Shown piece after piece: positions 25,080-32,529 of a DNA stretch of 64,000 nt. Source of the stretch: Actinomycetes bacterium (GTDB lineage Bacteria > Actinomycetota > Actinomycetes > Streptosporangiales > Streptosporangiaceae); assembly GCA_021793235.1 (NCBI GenBank), contig JAJYTD010000014.1, positions 32,012-96,011 on the forward strand. Direction: 5' to 3'. The notes below the pieces were generated by a model, which saw nothing but the letters and a program-made list of their open reading frames with translations, was not told the origin of the DNA and ran no database searches. Every line of letters begins with the position of its first letter. Position 1 is the first letter of the stretch. The position numbers and the translations under genes were made by a program.

Positions 25080-25144
25080 CCAGGCCGATCCGCACTCCGC
25101 GCGCCGGCATGATGAGTTTCGGATCGAGCACGCCGACCAGGCAG

Positions 25145-25170
25145 AACGCCGGTCCTTCGGGACCGGCGTT
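25145..25170. terminator. Bidirectional terminator with UUCG loop
   Basis: An 11-bp stem AACGCCGGTCC/GGACCGGCGTT closed by TTCG, between the convergent HAD and NmrA-like genes. Confidence 0.8.
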
Positions 25171-25210
25171 CTTGCGTTGGGGGCCAAATAGGGGCCAGCG
25201 GGTCACGGTT

Positions 25211-26095
25211 TCAGTCTTCGGCGGCCGAGGTGAATGCCGTGGCGTGGTCACGGACGAAGTCGGCGATGTCGCGCGGGGGGTGGCCGAGAAGGTCGGCGAC
25301 CGTATCGGTGGTGAAGTCTCCCCAGCCGGAGGCATACGCCTGCGCGTACTCCTCGAGCATGTCGACGATCCATTCCAAAACGCCGTAGCCGAGCAGTGTC
25401 TTGCGCTTGGCGTCGTCGCTGACCGGCAGGTACGCGATGGACCTGCCGAGATCGAGGCTCAATTGGTCGGCGACCTCGCCGAACGTCACTGAGCGCGGGC
25501 CGGTTAGGGTGTACGTCTTGCCGTGGTGGCGATCCGGGTCGTCGAGGAGCACGCGGGCAGCGCACTCGGCGATGTCGCGTACGTCGATCATGCTGAGCCG
25601 CGCCGAGGCCATGTTCAGTGAGAACGTGCCGGTGGCGGAGATGTCGCCCGCCTCGTTCAGCAGGTTCTGCATGAACCAGAGAGGACGCAGGATCGTCCAG
25701 CGCATACCAGACTGTTCGGTCTCCTGGTCCGACAGCGCGTGCAATCTACCGCTGCGGTTCGGCGCGTCGTGTGCCGCGCCGACGGCGGACAAGCGCACGA
25801 TGCGCTCCACCCTGGCTCGGCGTGCCGCCCACACGGCGTTCATGTTGTTCTCCGGAGCGCGCGGGCCGTTGGGGGTGAGCAGCCACACGTCCTGCACGCC
25901 CTCGAAGGCGGGCGGCAGCGACCGAGCGTCATCGAGGTCACCGACGAAGATCTCGACGCCCTGCTTGCGAAGGACGTCTGTTCTGGACTCTTCGCGGACG
26001 AGCGCACGAAGATCCACATCGGCCCCTTCCAGCGCATTCATCAGCGCGGTGGACACGGTTCCGGTGGCTCCGGTGATCAGCACGGTGCGTGACAT
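25211..26095 (-). CDS. NmrA/SDR-type NAD(P)-binding protein
   Basis: 294 residues starting MSRTVLITGATGTVSTALMN, a Rossmann fold with the atypical-SDR glycine motif TGATGTVS (6-13), then DLRALVREE, VEIFVGDLDDARSL and LSAVGAAHDA. Similar to NmrA-like and quinone-oxidoreductase-type SDRs that sense or use NAD(P)H. ATG 26095 is used because AGAGGAGA lies at the right distance. It follows the EamA gene with a 3-nt gap and may be co-transcribed. Confidence 0.85.
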   Translation of the reverse strand: MSRTVLITGATGTVSTALMNALEGADVDLRALVREESRTDVLRKQGVEIFVGDLDDARSLPPAFEGVQDVWLLTPNGPRAPENNMNAVWAARRARVERIVRLSAVGAAHDAPNRSGRLHALSDQETEQSGMRWTILRPLWFMQNLLNEAGDISATGTFSLNMASARLSMIDVRDIAECAARVLLDDPDRHHGKTYTLTGPRSVTFGEVADQLSLDLGRSIAYLPVSDDAKRKTLLGYGVLEWIVDMLEEYAQAYASGWGDFTTDTVADLLGHPPRDIADFVRDHATAFTSAAED

Positions 26096-26097
26096 GT

Positions 26098-27042
26098 TCA
26101 TTCTCCTCTGGGGGGCGCGGGGGTACGGATGAGATTGCGGACGACGTCGGGGGTCAACTGCGCGGCGGCGATGGCGGCCAGCGCGAGCACGAACCCGACA
26201 CCCTGCCACGGCGTCAGGGATTCACCGAGGAACAGCCAGCCCAGGATCGCGGCGACCGCGGGTGAGAGCAGGGGAAGGAACGACACGGCGACCACGGGCA
26301 GCCTGCCGATGCCGTGGAACCAGATCGGGTAAGAAAGCAGGGCGCCTACAACGGCCAGCCACGCGTAGCCGCTGATTGCACGAAGATCCAGTCCGGGCGG
26401 AAGTCCCTCGAACGCAAGCGCGAGCGGGACGAGCACGAGACCGCCGGCGGTGAGCTGCCAGCCGGCGAGGGCCGCTGCGCCGACGCCCTCCGGACGCCCC
26501 CAACGTTTGGTCAGGACGATCCCGCCGGCCATCGAGCCGGCGGCTGCGATACCGGCCAGGATGCCGAGCAGGTCGAAGGAGAGCTGGCCGCGCAGGACGA
26601 TCAGCCCGACACCCATCACGCCGACCAGGCCCCAGCCGAGCCGCCAGCGTGTGGGTTTCTCACCGAGCAGCAGGAACGCCAGAGCGACAACGAGCAACGG
26701 TTGGAAGGCGGTGAGGGTCGCCGCGACGCCACCCGGTAGTCGATAGGCGGCGACGAACAGCAGTGCGAAGAACGCGCCGATGTTGAGGGTGCCGAGCAGC
26801 AACGAGCGCCACACCCACGTGCCGTGCGGCAGCTTGCGCGTGATGGCGAGCAGAAGCAGCCCCGCCGGCAGCGCGCGGATCACACCGGACACCAACGGGT
26901 GGCCGGGCGGGAGGAATTCGGTGGTGACCAGGTACGTGGTGCCCCAACTGACCGGCACGGCCGCGGTCAGCGCGGTCAGTCCCAGGGGGCCACCGGGCGG
27001 GGACGTGCTGCCCGAGTCCGCCCGGTTCGAGGTCTGAACCAT
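26098..27042 (-). CDS. EamA-family (DMT) transporter
   Basis: 314 residues with ten hydrophobic segments and the duplicated five-helix EamA layout. First repeat: SWGTTYLVTTEFLPPGHPLV, LPAGLLLLAI, LLLGEKPTRWRLGWGLVG. Second repeat: AYAWLAVVGALLSYPIWF and WLFLGESLTPWQGVGFVLAL. It probably exports a metabolite or drug. AAGGAGATTGG precedes ATG 27042. It is divergent from a MarR regulator with a palindromic operator in between, so it is likely MarR-controlled. Confidence 0.9.
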   Translation of the reverse strand: MVQTSNRADSGSTSPPGGPLGLTALTAAVPVSWGTTYLVTTEFLPPGHPLVSGVIRALPAGLLLLAITRKLPHGTWVWRSLLLGTLNIGAFFALLFVAAYRLPGGVAATLTAFQPLLVVALAFLLLGEKPTRWRLGWGLVGVMGVGLIVLRGQLSFDLLGILAGIAAAGSMAGGIVLTKRWGRPEGVGAAALAGWQLTAGGLVLVPLALAFEGLPPGLDLRAISGYAWLAVVGALLSYPIWFHGIGRLPVVAVSFLPLLSPAVAAILGWLFLGESLTPWQGVGFVLALAAIAAAQLTPDVVRNLIRTPAPPRGE

Positions 27043-27053
27043 CCAATCTCCTT

Positions 27054-27074
27054 AACGTTGAAATATTCAACGTT
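27054..27074. promoter_or_regulatory. MarR-type operator palindrome
   Basis: AACGTTGAA-ATA-TTCAACGTT, perfect 9-bp arms, 12 nt upstream of the EamA start and 72 nt upstream of the MarR start. A related half site, TTACGTTAAG, lies near 27115. Confidence 0.7.
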
Positions 27075-27145
27075 GGCGAGAGTAGCCGCCTGTTAGGATG
27101 GCGTCAAACATTTTTACGTTAAGATGTTCTGGAGGGGGCAGACTC

Positions 27146-27661
27146 GTGGAGGACAACGTCGACTGGCGGATGAACCAGTGGCGGACCGAGCGGCCCGATA
27201 TCGATCCCACGCCGATGGGCGTGGTGGCCCGGATCCAGCGCGCCTGCCGGCTGCTCGAACGCGAGCTTCAGAACAACTTCGCTAAGCATGACCTGCAAAT
27301 ATGGGAGTTCGACATAGTGTCGACGCTGCGCCGGTCCGGGCACCCGTATCAGCTCACCGCAGGGCAGTTGGTCACGTCGTCGATGGTCACCTCCGGAGCG
27401 GTCACCAACCGGATCGACCGTCTCGTCGCCAAGGAACTGGTGACCCGCGAGGTCGATCCCCTGAACCGGCGCAGCGTGCTGATCACACTGACCGAGCGCG
27501 GCAAGGAGCTGATCGACCGGGTCGTCGTCGACCATGTCGACCTGGAGGCGAAGCTCCTCAGTAAACTGAGCGGCCGTGACCAGGAGCATCTCGCCGGATT
27601 GCTACGCGAGCTGCTCACCGGCCTCGGCGACCACTCGCCTGGCAACCCCCTGAATCATTAG
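27146..27661 (+). CDS. MarR-family transcriptional regulator
   Basis: 171 residues from GTG 27146 (GGAGGGG upstream). Winged-helix core: LTAGQLVTSSMVTSGAVTNR (recognition helix) and the wing LVTREVDPLNRRSVLITLTE, with dimerisation helices at both ends. MarR proteins usually repress a divergent transporter and are released by a small ligand; here that is the EamA gene. Confidence 0.9.
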   Translation: MEDNVDWRMNQWRTERPDIDPTPMGVVARIQRACRLLERELQNNFAKHDLQIWEFDIVSTLRRSGHPYQLTAGQLVTSSMVTSGAVTNRIDRLVAKELVTREVDPLNRRSVLITLTERGKELIDRVVVDHVDLEAKLLSKLSGRDQEHLAGLLRELLTGLGDHSPGNPLNH

Positions 27662-27714
27662 CGACCGACGTGCAGGGATTCCGTGCCCTTCGGGCCTGAG
27701 TGCCGCGCTGCCTC

Positions 27715-27757
27715 CCCGACAAAGAAGCGGGCGTCCACGCAGGCGGGCACCTGTTCT
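27715..27757 (+). repeat. Diverged third copy of the att-flanking segment
   Basis: 43 bp match 23054-23096 at 38 positions, starting with the last bases of the att core (CCCGACA) and covering the following hairpin. It marks a likely older right end of the composite island. Confidence 0.5.
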
Positions 27758-27833
27758 TCGTATTGGCCTTGAGAGGATGGGGATCCCACCGCATATTGTG
27801 CGGCCGGTACCTCCGATATCAGCATAGAAGTAG

Positions 27834-28604
27834 TCAAGAGGCGGCCGGGGCATGCAATACGCATATCTCTGGGTCGTATCGTATCCCTGTCGCCTTGTTG
27901 ACCAACGGTGCGGCATGTCCATAGTCGGGGTTGATCTGGCGTGCCAGGACGATTGTCGCAACCCGAGCCGCACCGGCTTCTTTCAAGCAGTAGGCGGCTG
28001 ATTGCACCCGCGCGCCCGTCACCCACGTGTCGTCGATCAACAGAACCGCTGACGGACGTGCTGATATCGAGCGGATGGGGTCGGTTTTGAACCAGTCGAG
28101 GTTCAGGTTCCGGCTGTAGGGGTCGATGCTGTTGTTCAGCACCAGCTCGACAAGGTCCAGTGGCACCATCGGCTTGAGCATGGCCTGCAGCGGATGTGTC
28201 ACCATGGGGCTTTTCGTGCTGGGTACGAAAGCCACATGCGTGAAGTGATCGATGCCGAGCCGTCTCTTTACGCAGGCCAGATGGCGCACGCAGAAGTGCC
28301 AGAACAGGCAGGTAAGGCGCAGCCGGGCTTCAGCGCTGGAGGGTGTCGCCTTGTATGCACGTAGGTCGTGAGCGGCCTGGCGAGTGTATCCGATTCGGTA
28401 AGTAATGGGGACGACTACGTCCGCCAGCACACCGCCGGACCGGTGGTGTGCTTCCGCGCACTTGCCACACCGTGTCGATGCGACGTGCACGGCTCCGAAG
28501 CAGACCTGACATACCCCCGGAGAGTCGGTGAGCACGGGACTGAGGTAGTTGGTCTGCTCGGCGACCGAGCGCTCTACGACCTCCCACGCCGGGCTACCAG
28601 GCAA
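27834..28604 (-). CDS. ComF-like phosphoribosyltransferase with zinc ribbon
   Basis: 256 residues if started at TTG 28604, which overlaps the DprA stop by 11 nt; GTG 28535 is the main alternative. Two Cys pairs near the N-terminus (C-QV-C, C-GK-C) form a zinc ribbon, then DVVVPITYRIGYTRQAAHDL, FVPSTKSPMVTHPL and the PRPP-binding loop VLLIDDTWVTGARVQSAA (two acidic residues then Thr-Gly). ComF-type proteins accompany DNA uptake and recombination. The pair with DprA forms one operon. GC content is visibly lower than in the flanking genes. Confidence 0.75.
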   Translation of the reverse strand: MPGSPAWEVVERSVAEQTNYLSPVLTDSPGVCQVCFGAVHVASTRCGKCAEAHHRSGGVLADVVVPITYRIGYTRQAAHDLRAYKATPSSAEARLRLTCLFWHFCVRHLACVKRRLGIDHFTHVAFVPSTKSPMVTHPLQAMLKPMVPLDLVELVLNNSIDPYSRNLNLDWFKTDPIRSISARPSAVLLIDDTWVTGARVQSAAYCLKEAGAARVATIVLARQINPDYGHAAPLVNKATGIRYDPEICVLHAPAAS

Positions 28605-29547
28605 CTGAGACTGTCTTGGCGATATCGGCGGTGGTCGTCTCGGCGTCGCTGATGCGTTTCTCCACCGTCGAGAGCATCTGGTCCATGTCGTTGACGATGT
28701 ACACACCTGGGCGCTTAGCGAAGTCGCGTGCCCATGCGTTGACCAGTAGTTCGCGGGGGAAGATCAGCGGACGGCCGTGCTGCAGCGCGTATCGGGCCTG
28801 AATCCGAGCGCCACTGTGCTCGCCGGCTTCCACTACGATGGTCGCTGCTGCGTATCCGCTCATCATGGCATTTCGCATGGGAAAGGACTGGCGCGTGGGG
28901 GGCGCGTCCGGCAGGAACTGAGAGATGACCATGCCGTGCTCGGTGATCGCCTCCTGTAGTTCCTGATTCTGTCTCGGATAGGCGCGGTTGATGCCGGTAC
29001 CGATCACCGCGACGGTGCGGCCTCCCGTATCCAGAGCCGCAGTGTGCGCAGCGGTGTCCACGCCCGCAGCGAGCCCGCTCACCACAGTGACATCGCGAGA
29101 AGCCAAGTGCGCAGCAATGCTGTATGCCATCTTCAGACCGTACTCGGATGCCTTCCGGGAACCGACGACGGCTATGGCCCGCCGGTCAGGCCGAATACGG
29201 CCACGTGTGAACACGATGGGCGGCATCTCATGGATGTCGCGCAACCGGGCCGGATACTGCTCATCAAGGAAGCAGAAGACCTGCACTCCGCGGCGTGTGC
29301 AGGAGTTCATCAGCGCCAGGGCTTCGGCAACTTCGGGGCACTGCTCTGGCGGGTCCGGAAACAGCGTCTCGTCACCATGTGCTTTTCCCAGCACCGTGCG
29401 GGCGCTTCCGGTGTCCATCACCTCCTCGGTGATCGACGACCATCGCGCGTCCTTGCGCAGCACAAGAGCGAGCATCGCGGTTCGCTCATCGATCGGCTGC
29501 ATGCTCTTGATGGTAGAAGCCGATGCCGCGGTTCCCAACCCCGACAT
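28594..29547 (-). CDS. DprA-like DNA-processing protein
   Basis: 317 residues with the Rossmann-like DprA core: AIAVVGSRKASEYG, VVSGLAAGVDTAAHTAAL, GRTVAVIGTGINRAYPRQNQ, GMVISQFLPDAPPTRQSFPM and VVEAGEHSGARIQARYALQ. DprA loads RecA on incoming single-stranded DNA. This copy lacks the usual C-terminal winged-helix domain and sits with a ComF-like gene rather than in the rnhB-dprA chromosomal neighbourhood. It is therefore probably an accessory DprA of the kind seen on mobile DNA. Confidence 0.85.
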   Translation of the reverse strand: MSGLGTAASASTIKSMQPIDERTAMLALVLRKDARWSSITEEVMDTGSARTVLGKAHGDETLFPDPPEQCPEVAEALALMNSCTRRGVQVFCFLDEQYPARLRDIHEMPPIVFTRGRIRPDRRAIAVVGSRKASEYGLKMAYSIAAHLASRDVTVVSGLAAGVDTAAHTAALDTGGRTVAVIGTGINRAYPRQNQELQEAITEHGMVISQFLPDAPPTRQSFPMRNAMMSGYAAATIVVEAGEHSGARIQARYALQHGRPLIFPRELLVNAWARDFAKRPGVYIVNDMDQMLSTVEKRISDAETTTADIAKTVSVAW

Positions 29548-29805
29548 GTTCGTTTCTTCCCCTGACCTCGTATTTCAGATCACACCATGATAGAACACTT
29601 GTACGTCTCATGTCTCAGGGGTGCGGGCGGCTTCGCCGGGGTGCCAGTGCTGTCAGTCGGCGGGAACGAGCGAGTCAATCGAGCAACAGACCCGCATGAG
29701 CCCACCACCCGGTATAGAAGCTGACCGAATAGCCGGATGGCTCCACTGTCGACGTGTCCGTTTCCTTCAAGACCGGTGCGCGGCACCACCCCTACCGTGG
29801 CGGCC

Positions 29806-30207
29806 ATGGCACCTGTATTCGATCTGGTCGGCCTGGTCGTGACCGATATGGGAGCGTCACTCGCCTTCTACCGCCGTCTCGGGATCGACATCCCCGCGTC
29901 GGCCGATGACGAGCCGCATGTGGAGGCGGCACTGCCGGGCGGGCTGCGCCTGGCGTGGGACACCGTCGACACCGTCCGCTCCTTCGATCCCGACTGGGCC
30001 CCACCCCGGGGCGGACCTGGTATCAGCCTGGCCTTCGCCTGCGCGGACCCCGCGGAAGTGGACCGTGTCTATGCGGATCTCGTCGGCGCCGGATACATCG
30101 GGCACAAGAAGCCCTGGGACGCCTTCTGGGGGCAGCGGTACGCCGTAGTGGCCGACCCGGACGGCAACGACATCGACCTGTTCGCGCCGTTGGAAGTTAA
30201 GCCGTGA
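29806..30207 (+). CDS. VOC-superfamily (glyoxalase-like) protein
   Basis: 133 residues with paired beta-alpha-beta-beta-beta modules: FDLVGLVVTDMGASLAFYRR, EPHVEAALPGGLRLAWD, then GISLAFACADPAEVDRVYAD and VVADPDGNDIDLFAPL. Proteins of this type include glyoxalase I, dioxygenases and antibiotic-binding proteins; which activity applies is not visible. No Shine-Dalgarno is seen; TACCGT (29793-29798) lies 7 nt upstream, so it is likely leaderless. It overlaps the convergent AraC gene by 11 nt. Confidence 0.85.
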   Translation: MAPVFDLVGLVVTDMGASLAFYRRLGIDIPASADDEPHVEAALPGGLRLAWDTVDTVRSFDPDWAPPRGGPGISLAFACADPAEVDRVYADLVGAGYIGHKKPWDAFWGQRYAVVADPDGNDIDLFAPLEVKP

Positions 30208-30889
30208 GCTCGGTGATCGGCGCCCCGGCCAAGATCTTCACCTCACGGGTGAGGTGGGGCTGGTCGGCGTAGCCGGCCGCGGCCGCCGCGGAGGCGATGG
30301 GGACACCGGCACGGACCATGCCCAGCGCGCGGTTCATCCGCAGGATGCGGGCCAGAGTCTTGGGGCCGTAACCGAATGCCGCCAGGCAGCGACGGTGTAG
30401 TTGCCGCTCACTGAGCCCCGTGGCCTGGGCGGTGGCCGCGACCGCGGAGCCGGCGCGCAACCGGTCGACGATCGCGGAGAGCACAGGGGCGTCGCCCGGC
30501 GGGTTCTCGCCGAGCCGCCGCACGGCGACCTCCTCCAGGACCGCACCCGCATCCGCTGTGTGCGCGAGCTGGTCGGTGAGCCGGCGGACGCGCGCCGCGG
30601 GCCACATGTCCGCAAGGGGCACTCGCTGGTCGCGCAGTTCGTGGGCCGGCACACCGAGGACGGCGGGAGCAGTGCCGGGCGCGAACCGCAGCCCGACGTA
30701 GTCCCGGCCGGGGACCCACTCGGCAAGGTGTGCCGTGGTGTCCGGGCCCGCGACGAGAAGAGTGCCACCGATCCAGATCAAGTCCATGCAGCCGTCCGGC
30801 AGGACCCGCTGCGTCCGGCTCTCCCCGGGCGACGTGCCGTACCACACGACCGCGCCAAAGACCTGCGGCGACGTCCTTTCCCGGTACAT
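30197..30889 (-). CDS. AraC-family transcriptional regulator
   Basis: 230 residues. The N-terminal domain (LPDGCMDLIWIGGTLLVAGP) is typical of AraC regulators with a DUF6597-like sensor. The C-terminal pair of helix-turn-helix motifs is at about residues 145-225 (AATGLSERQLHRRCLAAFGY, PKTLARILRMNRALGMVRAG, AAAAAGYADQPHLTREVKIL). The effector is unknown. The convergent, overlapping VOC gene is a possible target. Confidence 0.85.
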   Translation of the reverse strand: MYRERTSPQVFGAVVWYGTSPGESRTQRVLPDGCMDLIWIGGTLLVAGPDTTAHLAEWVPGRDYVGLRFAPGTAPAVLGVPAHELRDQRVPLADMWPAARVRRLTDQLAHTADAGAVLEEVAVRRLGENPPGDAPVLSAIVDRLRAGSAVAATAQATGLSERQLHRRCLAAFGYGPKTLARILRMNRALGMVRAGVPIASAAAAAGYADQPHLTREVKILAGAPITELTA

Positions 30890-30938
30890 GCCTTTTAGTT
30901 TCGCACCCGGCGCCGACCGGTGCGGGCACGGACGGCGG

Positions 30939-31856
30939 TCAGCTTCTGGCGACCAGATCGATCAGACTCGCCTCCGGACGGCAGCAGAACCGCACCGGTG
31001 CGTAGGGGGAGGTGCCCAGACCGCCCGACACGTGCAACCACGCTCCGCCGTAGCGGTGCAGCCCCCAGGCCCGGCGCCGGTCGATGCCGCAGTTGGTGAC
31101 CAGAGTTCCGTAGAACGGCAGGCAGAGCTGCCCGCCGTGGGTGTGTCCGGCGAGCAGGAGCCGGTAGCCGTCGGCTTCGAACCGGTCCAGGTTGGCCGGT
31201 TCGGGAGAGTGCATGACCCCCAGGCAGAGATCCGCGTCCGTGTCGGCGGGGCCGGCGATGCGGTCGTAGCGGTCCAGGCCGATGTGCGAATCGTGCACGC
31301 CGGCCACCGCGATATCGAGTGTGCCCGCCTTCAGCGCTCCTTTGCGGTTGTTCAGGTCGAGCCAGCCCGACGCGCTCATCGCCGCTCCGAGCTCACGCCA
31401 CGGCAGGTCCGGCGTCCGGCGCTTCTTGTAGTCGGCTCTACTGCTTCGCCACAGGTAGCGGGCGGGGTTCTTGAACTGGGGAGAGAACAGGTCGTTGGAG
31501 CCGTACACGAACGCCCCCGGGCGGTCCAGCAGCGGGCCGAGGGCGTCGATGAACGGGCCGACGGCGTCCCGGTGGGCCAGCGAATCGCCCGTGTTGATGA
31601 CGAGGTCCGGTTCGTAGGCGTCGAGTCCGCGAATCCAGTCGATGAGCATGCGGCGCCCAGGTGTGAGGTGGGCGTCGGACAGGTGCAGTACGCGCAGTCG
31701 TGGACTTCCCGGCGCCAGCAGCGGGAGTTCGTAGCGCCGCAGCCGGAACCAGTTCCGCTCGATCACCGACGCGTATCCGATCCCGGCGGCGCCGATCGCA
31801 CCCGCCACCATGGCCGCTCGGCCCGCTGTGCGCAGCGTTTTGTGCATCGTGGTCAC
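30939..31856 (-). CDS. Membrane-anchored metallophosphoesterase
   Basis: 305 residues from GTG 31856, which has AGGAGGTG six nt upstream. An N-terminal hydrophobic helix (AAMVAGAIGAAGIGYASV) anchors a calcineurin-like phosphoesterase: VLHLSDAHL (D-x-H), VINTGDSL (GD), VYGSND in place of GNHD, GVHDSHIG and LLLAGHTHGGQ. The G-S-N-D variant is usual in the YkuE-like actinobacterial group. The substrate is unknown; the family includes lipid pyrophosphatases and nucleotidases. Confidence 0.85.
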   Translation of the reverse strand: MTTMHKTLRTAGRAAMVAGAIGAAGIGYASVIERNWFRLRRYELPLLAPGSPRLRVLHLSDAHLTPGRRMLIDWIRGLDAYEPDLVINTGDSLAHRDAVGPFIDALGPLLDRPGAFVYGSNDLFSPQFKNPARYLWRSSRADYKKRRTPDLPWRELGAAMSASGWLDLNNRKGALKAGTLDIAVAGVHDSHIGLDRYDRIAGPADTDADLCLGVMHSPEPANLDRFEADGYRLLLAGHTHGGQLCLPFYGTLVTNCGIDRRRAWGLHRYGGAWLHVSGGLGTSPYAPVRFCCRPEASLIDLVARS

Positions 31857-31981
31857 TTTCTGCACCTCCTGCACCGATGGTGGCAGATCCCGGGGGCCGC
31901 TCTGGCCGCTCAGTGCCGCCACGATCAGCCACAGCGGAAAAGGCTTCGGCATCGAGCAGCGGAAACCTTATGATTTCTGCC

Positions 31982-32437
31982 ATGGCCGAACTCAAAGACC
32001 GCCTCAAGACCGATCTCACCGCTGCCATGAAGGCGCGTGATGACCTGCGTACCCGGACCCTGCGCATGGTGCTGACCGCTATCTCCAATGAGGAGGTCGC
32101 CGGAAGTTCGGCTCGCGACCTCGACGACGCGGAGATCACCAGGCTCATCACGCGCGAAGCCAAGAAGCGCCGGGAAGCAGCCGAGGCATTCCAGAAGGGC
32201 GGCCGCGCGGAGAAGGCCGAGGAGGAGCGCGCCGAGGGAGAGGTGCTCGCCGAATACCTGCCCGCCCAGCTCACCGACGCGGAGTTGGCCGACCTGGTCG
32301 CCGCCGCTATCGCGGAGTCCGGCGCGAGCGACGTCAAGGGCATGGGCGCGGTCATGCAGATCGTCAAGCCCAAGGTCGTTGATCGCGCGGAGGGCGGGCG
32401 GGTCGCCGCCGAGGTGAAGCGGCAGTTGAGCGCGTAA
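31982..32437 (+). CDS. GatB/YqeY domain protein
   Basis: 151 residues matching YqeY: LKDRLKTDLTAAMKARDDLR, TLRMVLTAISNEEV, then a helical bundle ending GMGAVMQIVKPKVVDRAEGG, the segment also found at the end of the GatB tRNA-amidotransferase subunit. It may assist tRNA-dependent amidation, but the function of the stand-alone protein is not settled. TATGAT (31969-31974) lies 7 nt before ATG 31982 with no Shine-Dalgarno, so it is probably leaderless. Confidence 0.9.
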   Translation: MAELKDRLKTDLTAAMKARDDLRTRTLRMVLTAISNEEVAGSSARDLDDAEITRLITREAKKRREAAEAFQKGGRAEKAEEERAEGEVLAEYLPAQLTDAELADLVAAAIAESGASDVKGMGAVMQIVKPKVVDRAEGGRVAAEVKRQLSA

Positions 32438-32463
32438 CCTCCCCGCACGTCTTCTCTCGCAGG

Positions 32464-32512
32464 TCTCGGGGGATCGGCCGGGAAATTCCCGGTGCTCTCC
32501 GATCCCCCGAGA
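32464..32512. terminator. Nested bidirectional terminator
   Basis: An outer 14-bp stem (TCTCGGGGGATCGG/CCGATCCCCCGAGA) contains an inner 15-nt hairpin CCGGGAA-A-TTCCCGG (32478-32492). It sits between convergent yqeY and PBP genes. Confidence 0.75.
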
Positions 32513-32529
32513 AGCGTCAGCACAGAGTG

